Source of the DNA: Verrucomicrobiota bacterium
Lineage (GTDB): Bacteria; Verrucomicrobiota; Verrucomicrobiia; Opitutales; UBA2995
Direction: 5' to 3'
DNA length: 64,000 nt
NCBI GenBank assembly: GCA_027622555.1
Contig: JAQBYJ010000002.1
Coordinates: forward strand, 62,001-126,000
The notes under the pieces were generated by a model. It was not told the DNA's origin. It saw only the letters and a program-made list of their open reading frames with translations, and searched no databases. The translations under genes and the position numbers were made by a program. Shown here one piece after another: positions 9,162 to 17,592 of the stretch (its first letter is position 1; the number at the start of each line of letters is the position of its first letter).

Positions 9162-10892
9162 TCAATCCTCCAAGAGTTTATCAAACCGCGGATTCCCCCT
9201 TAATCGGTCGAACATGAACCAGACGTCGAGCTCGCGGTTGAGGAATATGGGGCCTTCCATCTTGCTGGCGGCTTCCAGGATATCGATGGCTTTGTCGTGG
9301 TCGCCGAGGACGAGGTAAGCGATAGCTATTTGTATCTCGCATTGGACTTGCTGCTTATATTTCCAATTCTCGAGGCTGGTCCGCTCACGAACCTTGGCTA
9401 TGGTTGATTCCATGAGCTCACGCTGTTCCAATGCACTGCGGAATTTTCGTTCCAATATAGCTTTTTTGGCTTGGGCTTCTTCATCGACAAGGACTGCAGC
9501 AAATGCGGTCTTATCTCCCGAATTCAGGTAATTTATTAATGCCTTTGCATAGGTGAATTCGGGATGTTTTTCCAGCAAGGCCAGCGCCTTATCCGGAGTC
9601 CCGGCGAAGTTATAGGTGACGGCTAGTTGGGCGATTGCAGCCCGATGAAAGGGATCAGCACGAAGGACTGCTTCCAAGTGATGTTGCGCCTCAGCAAAAC
9701 GTCCCGATTGAGCATATCTCGCTCCGAGGTTTCGTCGAGCTTCGATAAATCCTGGATCGATAGCCAAGGCCTCGAGGAGATATTCTATGTCTTCCTGATT
9801 ATTATTCCTATGTTCATCCGTGCCGTTAAAAAAAATCTTAGCCCAGGGTATGTCAGGCAATCCTTGTCCGTAGCGTTCAGCCTGATCCAGGGCAAACTTC
9901 GCGCTAGTAAGAAGTTCCTGGTCTGCAGTTCCGTACCAAGCTCTCATTCGGTTGGCGGCTAGTGCAGCCCATGCTTCTGCAAATTGAGGGTCAAGCGCGA
10001 CCGCTTTTTCCAATAGTGGGATGTCATTATCTCTCCCAAATAGTTGGCGGCTTTGTAGAAAGTAATCCCAGGCTTCCTGGTTCTCTGTGGGACGGCGTTC
10101 AATTTTCGCTTTCTCTTCGGGCAGTAATACGGCGTGGAGTTTTTCCGCAATCGTTTGGGCGACTTCGGCCTGGATCGCAAATATGTCCTCAAGACTTCGA
10201 TTATAGTTCTCGGCCCAGACGTGTCCTCTTTTTTGCGAATCAATCAACTGAACCGTGACACGAACCTGATTCCCTTCCCTACGGACCGACCCTTCGAGGA
10301 GGTAGCGCACGTCGAGCTCGGTGCTGATTTGCTTCAGTGTTTTGACCGTGTCCCGGTATTGCAGGGTGGATGTTCGCCCAATGACCAGGAGGTCTCTGAT
10401 TTTAGATAAATTGGTCAGAATATCCTCATGAACCCCGTCGGCGAAAAACGCGTTGTTCGGGTCCGGGCTCATGTTTGCCAAAGGGAGAACGGCGATGGAT
10501 TTGTCGAACTCGATGAGTTCGAGGGACGGGGGACGAGAGGCGAGGGACGAGGGGGAAGAGTCAGAACGGATGTAAAAGAATATGGCTAAGGCACCAAAGA
10601 TCAGCGTTGGAACAGCCGCTGCAAAGAGGATCGAGAACCAGTTACGTTTGCGTTCTTGTTTCTTGGATACAGGTACTTCGCCCTGTTCTTCTCGTGCGGA
10701 CTTGGTGGTTTTGATACCGTCTGGCGACAGCTCAAACGCCCAGGCCAGGATGATGGCAATGGGAAATCCAATCAGCAGGAGCAGCGTTACCAACTTTGCC
10801 GCCCACTCGGGAATGCCTAGCTGTGGAAACACCGTTGCCGAAACCTGAATCATCAACCACGCGACAACCGCATAAACCATGGCCACCCGCAT
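9162..10892 (-). CDS. Membrane-anchored TolB-like/TPR protein, 5' end disturbed
   Basis: A 576-residue protein of a type common in Verrucomicrobia. Two N-terminal membrane segments (about 5-20 and 33-53) come first. A TolB-N/FlgO-like domain starts at SIAVLPLANMSPD (about residue 133) and includes YLLEGSVRREGNQVRVTVQL. The remainder is TPR repeats. Some relatives carry a DNA-binding or adenylate-cyclase domain; none is visible here. The frame upstream of ATG 10892 still encodes ..FCQELKRRKV, the usual family start (ELKRR.V.RV), but has no start codon before an in-frame TAA at 10959-10961. A dispersed repeat sits at 10931-10948. The original start may have been lost. Confidence 0.72.
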   Translation of the reverse strand: MRVAMVYAVVAWLMIQVSATVFPQLGIPEWAAKLVTLLLLIGFPIAIILAWAFELSPDGIKTTKSAREEQGEVPVSKKQERKRNWFSILFAAAVPTLIFGALAIFFYIRSDSSPSSLASRPPSLELIEFDKSIAVLPLANMSPDPNNAFFADGVHEDILTNLSKIRDLLVIGRTSTLQYRDTVKTLKQISTELDVRYLLEGSVRREGNQVRVTVQLIDSQKRGHVWAENYNRSLEDIFAIQAEVAQTIAEKLHAVLLPEEKAKIERRPTENQEAWDYFLQSRQLFGRDNDIPLLEKAVALDPQFAEAWAALAANRMRAWYGTADQELLTSAKFALDQAERYGQGLPDIPWAKIFFNGTDEHRNNNQEDIEYLLEALAIDPGFIEARRNLGARYAQSGRFAEAQHHLEAVLRADPFHRAAIAQLAVTYNFAGTPDKALALLEKHPEFTYAKALINYLNSGDKTAFAAVLVDEEAQAKKAILERKFRSALEQRELMESTIAKVRERTSLENWKYKQQVQCEIQIAIAYLVLGDHDKAIDILEAASKMEGPIFLNRELDVWFMFDRLRGNPRFDKLLED

Positions 10893-10930
10893 GACCTTGC
10901 GGCGCTTCAGCTCCTGGCAGAATGCGCCCA

Positions 10931-10948
10931 GTCCTGAGCTTGTCGAAG
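10931..10948. repeat. Short dispersed repeat CTTCGACAAGCTCAGGAC
   Basis: Read on the minus strand this is CTTCGACAAGCTCAGGAC, a motif that recurs as a dispersed repeat in many unrelated bacterial genomes. Here it abuts the truncated 5' end of the TolB/TPR gene. Only one copy was found in this window, so the repeat call relies on prior knowledge of the motif. Confidence 0.45.
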
Positions 10949-11032
10949 AGGTGAGGCCTTACGGCTTCTTTTCGGGGTTATCTGGGGATTTGTTTTCCAA
11001 AGGGAGAATCAGGTTTATAGTAAAAGTTTGGT

Positions 11033-11407
11033 TTAAGACTTTTTGTAGGGGGAAGCGATATTTTCCAACATCGGATAGTGTTTGAGGTTTAAGGTCCGCA
11101 ATGGAAGATCATGGTGTTTGGCTGTGGCTGCTAACAGGCAGTCGGCCAATCCAATGCCATGGGATTTACGATATTCCCGACACATCAACCCTCCTTCCTT
11201 GGCGATATCTTCCGAAACAGGTACTGTGTTCAGGGCCGAGATCATACTGTCCAGAGCAGAACGTTCTTCCCCCTCTTTAATCCCTTGATAAAGTTCGCCA
11301 ACAGTAATTGAGCTGATGGTCATATCGTCGAGGTTCGATTCTACAAAGGCTTCCGCCTTCGGATTGCCCCGCAGGTAGTCGATGAGAATGTCAGTATCTA
11401 CTAACAT
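11033..11407 (-). CDS. vapC: VapC-type PIN-domain toxin
   Basis: A 124-residue PIN nuclease starting MLVDTDILIDYLRG, with Asp residues at positions 4 and 6, a central E in ITVGELYQG, and D in GIGLADCLLAATA. The terminal block LRTLNLKHYPML matches the usual T-x-N-x-K-H-Y end of VapC. The frame is open for 63 codons further upstream, but that stretch lies inside the antitoxin gene in another frame; ATG 11407 gives the canonical N-terminus. It follows the antitoxin with a 1-base gap. Confidence 0.88.
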   Translation of the reverse strand: MLVDTDILIDYLRGNPKAEAFVESNLDDMTISSITVGELYQGIKEGEERSALDSMISALNTVPVSEDIAKEGGLMCREYRKSHGIGLADCLLAATAKHHDLPLRTLNLKHYPMLENIASPYKKS

Positions 11408-11408
11408 A

Positions 11409-11639
11409 TTAGAAACGATCAAATCCTTCCCGAATAGAGCGCAGGTCAAGATCCTTTCGGTTCTTCCAAATTCCTTTGGCCTTTCGAACCCTTGATAATT
11501 TGTCCTGTGGACCGATCTTTCCCAAAAACTCATCAATCGCTTCACGAATGACCTCGCTTTGCTTTTTGCCAGATGCTTTGGCCAATTGAGTGACACCTTG
11601 GTGCTCGTCTTTGGTGAGGTATATTTGCGTTCTAATCAT
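11409..11639 (-). CDS. CopG/RHH-type antitoxin
   Basis: A 76-residue protein, MIRTQIYLTKDEHQGVTQLA, followed by KKQSEVIREAIDEFL. This is the textbook ribbon-helix-helix pattern, with a DNA-contact strand (RTQIYLT) and two helices. The basic C-terminal tail binds the VapC partner. The toxin starts 1 base after its stop, so the pair is co-transcribed. An imperfect palindrome TACATCACGATGTATAA lies directly upstream at about 11639-11656 and is a good candidate operator. Confidence 0.85.
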   Translation of the reverse strand: MIRTQIYLTKDEHQGVTQLAKASGKKQSEVIREAIDEFLGKIGPQDKLSRVRKAKGIWKNRKDLDLRSIREGFDRF

Positions 11640-11656
11640 ACATCACGATGTATAAT
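11638..11656. promoter_or_regulatory. Candidate antitoxin operator palindrome
   Basis: Immediately upstream of the CopG-type antitoxin start the sequence reads ATACATCACGATGTATAAT. ATACATC and GATGTAT are inverted repeats around a 2-base centre. Ribbon-helix-helix antitoxins bind such short palindromes to repress their own operon. Position and symmetry are visible; binding is inference. Confidence 0.5.
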
Positions 11657-11901
11657 TGTATCAGATCTGTCAATTTCAATTATTTCAGTCATTTGATTAA
11701 TCCTCCAACAGCGCATGAGTAAAATTGGTAGGTGATTCGTTATCCATTAGGGAAGGAGAGAAACGGGTGTAACCTGTTCAATTAGTAGGACAATTCGCCA
11801 AGGACTCAAGTCTGTTAAAATGGAGGGCAGTGGATAACTGTGGTGCTTAACTGAAAAGGCTTCGGCTATGCTCACGCTGCGATGGCATTGAGGGATGACC
11901 C

Positions 11902-12780
11902 TCAGGGTAGGAATTTGGTTTCGAATTCGGACAAGGTTCCGTTGAACAAAATCAGCTTGCCTTGAACCTCTTTGGACGAACCGGGTTGGAGGTCGCCAAA
12001 GAAAGGGTCGCTATGGATGCACATGTTGGGTTCATCGGAGTTTTGAAAAACTTCGCCGGCCGGATCGAACCAGAGAGCGACGAGGTTTTCTTTTGATTCG
12101 GAAAGAGTCAGAATCAGCCCGCTGTCGGCCTGTTCCGGTGAAGGAGCGCCCCAAAAGCGATTGTCCGGATTGTTGAAAAGTTTGATAGCAGGAAATCCAC
12201 TGACGCGATAGTGAGCCCTAATCGGATCCGACCCACGGTTCGTCTCCTGAAGGCTCCGAAATTCACCGTCTAATCTCAGGTAACTGCGCTGAAACGACGG
12301 ATCACGAAAGGGATCGCTTAAATGGCCAAGACAAATGTGGCCTACTATATTGTGAAGCGCTTCCTCTCCTGTGTTTTTAACCGACAAGGTCAGGAGTGCG
12401 CCATAGGGCATGGGATCGATTTGTAGCTGATAGTCGATCGAATGTTTCACAGCACCTGCTGTGTCGTCCTTGTTGTTTCGTTCAAAGAGCCAGACTCCTT
12501 CGCCTGGATTCGACCAGGATACCGGCGTGTGCACCCGCCAGATATCGTGACCCACCAAAACGCCTTCGTCGCAGAAAATTCGTTCCGGGGCTCTAAGGCG
12601 CCACCGGAAAGAGCCATCACGACTCTCGACCATAATTTGGCGTCGCCCTTCCGGTTCGGGAGTGAATCGCAGACCTACGGATCCTTTCTGACTGGTAGTA
12701 TCTCTATCAGCGCCATGTCCGATTATAGCCCCTAAAAAGATTACATAAAACAGAACAGAACGAGAGATAATTGTTTTCAT
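11902..12780 (-). CDS. Exported protein of unknown function, probably beta-sandwich
   Basis: From ATG 12780 the 292-residue product has a signal peptide (MKTIISRSVLFYVIFLGAII, then GHGA). The mature part is rich in beta-forming stretches, such as VGLRFTPEPEGRRQIMVES and ALLTLSVKNTGEEALHNIVG, and ends SEFETKFLP. An 11-codon extension to 12813 lacks family-like features. The fold resembles carbohydrate-binding or mutarotase-like sandwiches in composition only; no catalytic motif is recognised. It stands alone, upstream and divergent from the Tat oxidoreductase gene at 13151. Confidence 0.6.
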   Translation of the reverse strand: MKTIISRSVLFYVIFLGAIIGHGADRDTTSQKGSVGLRFTPEPEGRRQIMVESRDGSFRWRLRAPERIFCDEGVLVGHDIWRVHTPVSWSNPGEGVWLFERNNKDDTAGAVKHSIDYQLQIDPMPYGALLTLSVKNTGEEALHNIVGHICLGHLSDPFRDPSFQRSYLRLDGEFRSLQETNRGSDPIRAHYRVSGFPAIKLFNNPDNRFWGAPSPEQADSGLILTLSESKENLVALWFDPAGEVFQNSDEPNMCIHSDPFFGDLQPGSSKEVQGKLILFNGTLSEFETKFLP

Positions 12781-12813
12781 GATAGCAGGTTGATAGGTCG
12801 TATGCTTGGCCAT

Positions 12814-13150
12814 CGTTTGTCTTAAAAGAAAGAAGTTTACCGGAGGTCCCTAAATAACTAGAGAAATCAGCTTGGGACACAAGTCAGGATGTTTGCTCGG
12901 GACTGAGGAGGGTGCGATATTGAAAGATGTCAAAATCTGAGCTACCGGATCCAACGATTTTCCATTAGCGAGTGGGTGGACTTTTCTAACAGAATTCTTT
13001 GGGCTGATTCACTACTGAAAAAATCCCTCCGCCTTTTGTAAGCAACTTTAGTCGCGACTTGAGGGTTTTCGATGTATGAGTCGCGAATAAATTTGCTCCT
13101 ACATGCAATATCCATGATTAACCTCAACCAGTTCAACTCAGATATATTCA
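12814..13150. other. Divergent intergenic region with a REP pair
   Basis: This spacer separates the leftward exported-protein gene from the rightward oxidoreductase gene. Apart from the degenerate REP pair at 13038-13102 and the presumed promoters of both genes, I see no gene in it. Confidence 0.55.
13038..13102. repeat. Inverted REP pair, copy 2 (degenerate)
   Basis: The minus-strand unit (13081-13102) is GTAGGAGCAAATTTATTCGCGA. The plus-strand partner (13038-13057) is GTAAGCAACTTTAGTCGCGA, with two bases lost in the GTAGGAG head. The outline matches the copies at 733, 18818 and 21443, but the stem has changed from AGCTTGCT to AATTTATT, so the unit keeps its shape, not its sequence. It lies 48 bases before the oxidoreductase start. 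Confidence 0.7.
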
Positions 13151-14590
13151 ATGACCCAAAACATTACCCGCAGACAATTTGCCAAAGGTGCCGCAGCGTC
13201 CTTGGCCGCCCCTTTCATTTTCCCCAAGCTTGGATTTGGTGCTTCACACGCCAGCCAGAAACCTAATTTGGCATGGGTAGGCCTCGGAGGCCAAGGCATA
13301 GGTAACCTATCCAATTTCATTGGCGAATGTAACATAGTCGGGCTCTGCGATGTAGATCTGCGTAATGACCCAAGTCGGACCCCGATAATAATTGATCGTC
13401 AGCCAGTCAATTTTCTCGATGGCTGTAAGCAACTCTACCCGGGAGCCAAAATCTACCAGGACTTCCGTAAGATGTTTTTGGAGATGGGCGACAAGATTGA
13501 TGCAGTCGGCATAGCCACCCACGACAGCTCACACTTCGCCGTTGCACACATGGCGCTGTCGATGGGTAAACATGTATTTATCCAAAAACCCCTCGCTCAC
13601 TCTGTTACCGAGCTGCGCACCCTCCAGAATCTTACCAATCAAAATAACCTGATCACCCAAATGGGCAATCAAGGCCATTCATTTGAAGGAGCACGCCTGG
13701 TCAAAGAATGGTACCAAGCGGGCCTCATAGGCGATGTGGAAGAAGTCATTTGCTGGACCGATCGCCCTGAAAAAGGATTTGGATTTAAAGGACTTACCAG
13801 CACCAGCTTTCCTCCCAAAGTCAAAGTGCCGAAAGGTGTCGATTGGGATGCCTGGAAAGGACCCATCGATAAGGATGTTGGTTACAGCGACGACCTGCAT
13901 CCGTTCACCTGGAGAGCGTGGTGGGACTTTGGTTGCGGCGGCCTTGGAGACATCGGTTGCCATACTATAGACACGCCCTACTGGGCACTCGACCTGGGAT
14001 ATCCTACGCGAGTCGATGTCGATGTGGAACGAGTCGATCCTTTGCTTACACCCAACGGATCCATCGTAACCTACGAATTTCCCAAACGCGGAAGCCAACC
14101 ACCTGTTCAATTGAAATGGTATGAAGGTCCTACTGTTCCGATCAAGCCTCAGATGCTCGGCGAAATGGAAATGCCTATCGATGGAATGATAATGATCGGA
14201 AGCAAAGGCGCCATCTACCACCCAGGCATGCGCCCCAACAGTCCACAACTTCTCCCCGACTCCAAATGGCAGGAGTACCGCTCCAACCCGAGCAAACGTG
14301 TTCCGAAATCCATTCCACGGGTGGAAAGTATTTTCGCCGACTGGCTCAATGGAATCAATACCGGGCAACAACCCTGTTCAAATTTCAATTACGCTGCCCC
14401 ACTAACAGAAGTCATTGTGTTGGGTACTCTGGCTATTCGAACAGGAAAGTCCGTCGTCTGGGATCCAAAGAACATGAAAATAACCAACGACAATTCTGAA
14501 GCGTCCAAGTTGATCGATGTTGCCGCAAGAAAAGGTTGGCGCGCTCAGGACTTGACGGTGGAAACAGCAGGCAAATTTGTGAAATCTTAG
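13151..14590 (+). CDS. Tat-exported Gfo/Idh/MocA family oxidoreductase
   Basis: A 479-residue NAD(P)-dependent sugar or inositol dehydrogenase. The N-terminus is a Tat signal (TRRQFAKGAAAS). The Rossmann fingerprint GLGGQG is at 44-49. The usual EKP motif reads QKPL at 145-148, and the catalytic His lies in GDIGCHTIDTPYW (H271, D274). As in Zymomonas glucose-fructose oxidoreductase, Tat export would carry a tightly bound cofactor out with the folded protein. It is the first gene of the rightward carbohydrate region and is followed by the dehydratase at 14726. A paralogue lies at 20070. Substrate unknown. Confidence 0.88.
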   Translation: MTQNITRRQFAKGAAASLAAPFIFPKLGFGASHASQKPNLAWVGLGGQGIGNLSNFIGECNIVGLCDVDLRNDPSRTPIIIDRQPVNFLDGCKQLYPGAKIYQDFRKMFLEMGDKIDAVGIATHDSSHFAVAHMALSMGKHVFIQKPLAHSVTELRTLQNLTNQNNLITQMGNQGHSFEGARLVKEWYQAGLIGDVEEVICWTDRPEKGFGFKGLTSTSFPPKVKVPKGVDWDAWKGPIDKDVGYSDDLHPFTWRAWWDFGCGGLGDIGCHTIDTPYWALDLGYPTRVDVDVERVDPLLTPNGSIVTYEFPKRGSQPPVQLKWYEGPTVPIKPQMLGEMEMPIDGMIMIGSKGAIYHPGMRPNSPQLLPDSKWQEYRSNPSKRVPKSIPRVESIFADWLNGINTGQQPCSNFNYAAPLTEVIVLGTLAIRTGKSVVWDPKNMKITNDNSEASKLIDVAARKGWRAQDLTVETAGKFVKS

Positions 14591-14725
14591 AGGTGAACAA
14601 TACTCGAAATCGATGACCGACCTCATTTTGACACGGCCTCTTTTGGGCGACCTTTCCCACTAGTTTTTTTTCTAAACGAATAAGTCTGCTCGACCCCATC
14701 AGATTTCTTTTCTAATTTTTTAGGA

Positions 14726-16000
14726 ATGAATCGCAGACACTTTATAAAGACCGCCGGAATGGGAACCGGCGCCCTACTCTACCATCCAACGACTTCACTT
14801 CTGGCTCAATTGAATTTATCGAATTCGGCGCTTTCAGATTTAAAAATCACTGGGATAAAAATTCATAGAATCAGCCAAAAGCTTGCGGAGCCTCTCGGAT
14901 ACGGAGCAGCGCCCGATCCTTTCAGAATTTCTCATATGGGTGCCGGAATCGTGGAGGTTTCGACAAACGCCGGCTTGACCGGTTGGGGAGAAGGCGGATG
15001 GGCAGGTGATATTCTTTCAAAAAAACCGGAGCTGGTCATTGGTCGCTCACCCTTTGAAGTAGAAGCTATCTTCGACGAACTCACGGAGCTCAACGAAATT
15101 CAATACCACAAGATGCCACGCAACGCAGGTTCGCCAGGAGGACTTGATACAGCTCTCTGGGATCTGGTTGGCAAGGCAGTTGGTAAACCAATCAGTCAGC
15201 TTCTCGGCAAACAGTATCGCGATCGAGTCATGCCCTATGCATCGGCGGGATATCAAAAGCCTTCCTGGGAAGGCGAAGTAAAGCGTTGGGCAGATGAGAT
15301 AAGTCACTGCACGAAAGAGCTTGGCTATAAAGCCGCCAAGATAAAAACCGGTTATGGACCTGCTCGAGATGTGGAAATTGTCGCCGCCGTCAGAGAGGCG
15401 ATCGGAGAACAGATTCACCTTGGCATTGATTCGGGAACACCGGGAGCCTACGACGATGGAACGGCCGTTATGTTAGGTCGCCAACTGGAAGCATTTAATT
15501 TGGAGTATTGGGAAGAGCCGATCAACAAGTGGGACATCGAAGGCTACAAACGGCTCAAGGATACGCTTCGCATTCCTCTCGCCAGCGGAGAGTTTCTTCC
15601 GGTCGACTGGACTATAGAAAATTACGTCAACAAGAAGATCGTAGATATCGTACAACCGGATATTGTGGATTGCGGACTGACTGGTGGGAAACGAATCACT
15701 CACGCCTGTACCATCAACCGTGTACGGCTGATTCCACACAGCTGGGGATGCCCCATACGCATCGTTGCAGAAATGCATTGGGCAGCTACCATTCCACAAC
15801 TTTCGATTTCTGAGTTCGCTCCACCGATATTATTTGAGCTTCACCTTCCTGAAGAAAGTGCGATTTGGAGCCTCACCACAGAACCGATTCTGGTGGATAA
15901 AAAGGACGGACAAATAGCCGTTCCTACCGGACCCGGCCTGGGCATTGAAATTGATCGGGACGAGCTCGCTCGCTACCGCACAGAAATAGTGACCATTTAA
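14726..16000 (+). CDS. Tat-exported mandelate racemase/enolase-superfamily dehydratase
   Basis: A 424-residue enolase-superfamily enzyme, probably a sugar-acid dehydratase or epimerase. The N-terminus has a Tat signal (NRRHFIKTAGMG). The barrel shows K205-I-K207 as the base pair. Metal ligands follow at D235 (GIDSGTP), E263 (YWEEP) and E289 (ASGEF). VQPDIVDCGLTGG follows, then H338 in PHSWGCP as the opposite-face acid/base. This is the mandelate racemase subgroup layout. Export of such an enzyme is unusual outside PVC bacteria. It probably acts on an aldonic acid made by the neighbouring dehydrogenase; that link is inference. Confidence 0.85.
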   Translation: MNRRHFIKTAGMGTGALLYHPTTSLLAQLNLSNSALSDLKITGIKIHRISQKLAEPLGYGAAPDPFRISHMGAGIVEVSTNAGLTGWGEGGWAGDILSKKPELVIGRSPFEVEAIFDELTELNEIQYHKMPRNAGSPGGLDTALWDLVGKAVGKPISQLLGKQYRDRVMPYASAGYQKPSWEGEVKRWADEISHCTKELGYKAAKIKTGYGPARDVEIVAAVREAIGEQIHLGIDSGTPGAYDDGTAVMLGRQLEAFNLEYWEEPINKWDIEGYKRLKDTLRIPLASGEFLPVDWTIENYVNKKIVDIVQPDIVDCGLTGGKRITHACTINRVRLIPHSWGCPIRIVAEMHWAATIPQLSISEFAPPILFELHLPEESAIWSLTTEPILVDKKDGQIAVPTGPGLGIEIDRDELARYRTEIVTI

Positions 16001-16053
16001 AACTTTTTTTTCAAAACTGTAGAAAGACTGAAGCCCAGATGGCCTGCTATCTC

Positions 16054-16425
16054 CTACTCTAACTCGTGGACATCATCCAGGACTCCCCGAGGAATACAGA
16101 TAGTTAATACCTTAAGATTTCCGATGGCCTTGTGTTTGACTCCCCGTGGGACATAAACAACCACCCCCTGGTGAACTTCGATCACCTCGTCATCCAGAAC
16201 CATGGTTCCTTCTCCCTCGATGATATAGTAAAATTCATCGGTTTTCTTGTGAAGGTGCAATTTCGCGTCCTGGATTTCCACATGATGGATTTCACCTGCC
16301 GCGCCATCCGCCTCCTCGATCACACAACGAATGGCCCCACAAGTTTCCGCCCAAGGTTCGATTTCAGCAGGATCGCGACGGATAAATTTCACAGGATTCA
16401 TATCAACCTTTTTCAGAGTGTTCAT
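16054..16425 (-). CDS. Small single-domain cupin protein
   Basis: A 123-residue protein with one cupin-2 barrel. Motif 1 is around HLHKKTDEFYYIIEGEG (about residues 77-93), with metal-ligand positions His-His-Glu, and motif 2 is PRGVKHKAIG. Cupins of this size act as sugar isomerases, dioxygenases or ligand sensors; which applies cannot be read. It lies convergent to the dehydratase gene and has no signal peptide, so it is cytoplasmic. Confidence 0.8.
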   Translation of the reverse strand: MNTLKKVDMNPVKFIRRDPAEIEPWAETCGAIRCVIEEADGAAGEIHHVEIQDAKLHLHKKTDEFYYIIEGEGTMVLDDEVIEVHQGVVVYVPRGVKHKAIGNLKVLTICIPRGVLDDVHELE

Positions 16426-16586
16426 TCTGGGAGTATGCTAATTTGAAATGAAAGGTCAATCTCGGTAAAACCAGGACCGGGTCGCGATCAAATAATGGTT
16501 ACAAAGGAAACCCTGCGGCAGAAACCGCAGACAATGTGTGTGGATTCAAGAGTCAAGCAACGGTCCTGTTTGGGTTCCCTGTATGT

Positions 16587-16937
16587 TTATGCAAATTTAC
16601 TGCGAAACATAAAAAATACGGCACCCATAAGACAAATCCCTGCCCATAAATAATCTAACTTTAAAGGCTCTTTGAGATACATAACCGAAAATGGCACAAA
16701 AACAGAAAGCGTTATTACCTCCTGCAAGATTTTCAACTGACCAACACTTAAAACAGTAAAACCAATTCTATTGGCCGGCACTTGAAATAAATATTCAACC
16801 AGTGCAATACCCCAACTTATCAGTGCCGCAATTATCCATGGCTTATCGTTCAACTCTTTGAGGTGCGCATACCATGCAAATGTCATAAATACATTGCTAC
16901 ATAGTAATAATAATATGGAAAATAATACGGTATTCAT
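16587..16937 (-). CDS. DUF486 (DMT-like) small membrane protein
   Basis: From ATG 16937, a 116-residue membrane protein with four hydrophobic segments (MNTVLFSILLLLCSNVFMTF; IIAALISWGIALVEYLF; ILQEVITLSVFVPFSVMYL; LWAGICLMGAVFFMF). The block PANRIGFTVLSVGQLKILQE is the DUF486 signature. The family is distantly related to small multidrug transporters, with no settled function. The first ten codons of the longer frame (to 16967) run into the decayed intron end and were excluded. Confidence 0.82.
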   Translation of the reverse strand: MNTVLFSILLLLCSNVFMTFAWYAHLKELNDKPWIIAALISWGIALVEYLFQVPANRIGFTVLSVGQLKILQEVITLSVFVPFSVMYLKEPLKLDYLWAGICLMGAVFFMFRSKFA

Positions 16938-16961
16938 TCTTAAATTTTTTGCACAATGGAG

Positions 16962-17330
16962 ATACAAGTAGGCCTCACAACCCCGCCCTTCTCAAACCAC
17001 CCGGCATACGGATTAGGTACCAAGGCGGTTCGGTTAAGGGTAGATTCATGGCATCATTCAAGTCTGGGGGTTGAAGTTTAACAATCTCATTTTACGCTAG
17101 AAAATGTTGTTCAGAACCTGGTTCACACCGTGCGTCCGACTCAAGCTCCACGGGCCATGAGGGGCCTTACTGGTTACCCAGGTGATCTTGCGATCCTTAA
17201 CCCGACTTTCGCCAGGATTTCGGACTGACCCGAATTCGAATGTATCAATTATTGGTTACTCCAAGGAACGGACAGTTTCAGGGACGATCCACCCTACTCT
17301 TGCTATGGTTTAACTTCAGCTTGAGATCAA
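16962..17330 (-). mobile_element. Decayed group II intron 3' remnant
   Basis: On the minus strand, bases 17034 down to 16963 read GAACCGCCTTGGTAC, then CGTATGCCGGGTGGTTTGAG, a GC-rich hairpin, and CTACTTGTAT. This follows the order of group II intron domains V and VI, where GAACCGCC pairs with GGTGGT(G) before GAGAGG and the intron ends near CTAYYCGAT. The upstream stretch to about 17330 contains more structured, non-coding sequence that could be older intron domains. No reverse transcriptase frame survives. The 5' limit is a guess; identification rests on recalled consensus, not on a search. Confidence 0.45.
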
Positions 17331-17389
17331 AGGGCTAAGGATATTTCTCAAGGTTGCCAGAAATCCAAAAACCGGCAATCATAGGGTGG

Positions 17390-17435
17390 TCCAATTCTGT
17401 AAGTGTTTTGGCGTTTTTGGGAAACACGAATTGGA
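17390..17435. other. Strong bulged hairpin of unknown role
   Basis: TCCAATTC (17390-17397) pairs with GAATTGGA (17428-17435), and GTGTTT (17403-17408) pairs with AAACAC (17422-17427). A 5-base bulge (TGTAA) and a 13-base T-rich loop complete it. Both arms are perfect, which is unlikely by chance over this length. It lies between the intron remnant and the PepSY gene and does not match the REP families of the window. It could be a terminator-like or mobile-element end structure. Confidence 0.4.
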
Positions 17436-17592
17436 TGGTTGTTGCACATCCAAGGACGGATCTGGACATCGAAAGCATATCCTTCAATCCTCTTGATCTA
17501 TTCCCCAATCTCATCAGAAATCAATGAATGAGACTCCATGATTGTTTCCATCATGTAGAAACGCATCGTTCCTTACTCCAACTAAAAGCCCC

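Noticed and set aside
11408-11596. N-terminal extension of the third VapC frame
   Set aside because: It overlaps the antitoxin coding sequence; ATG 11407 begins the standard PIN domain.
16968-17592. A structured RNA gene such as tmRNA or RNase P
   Set aside because: No conserved core motifs of those RNAs were seen; only the intron-like end and one hairpin stand out.
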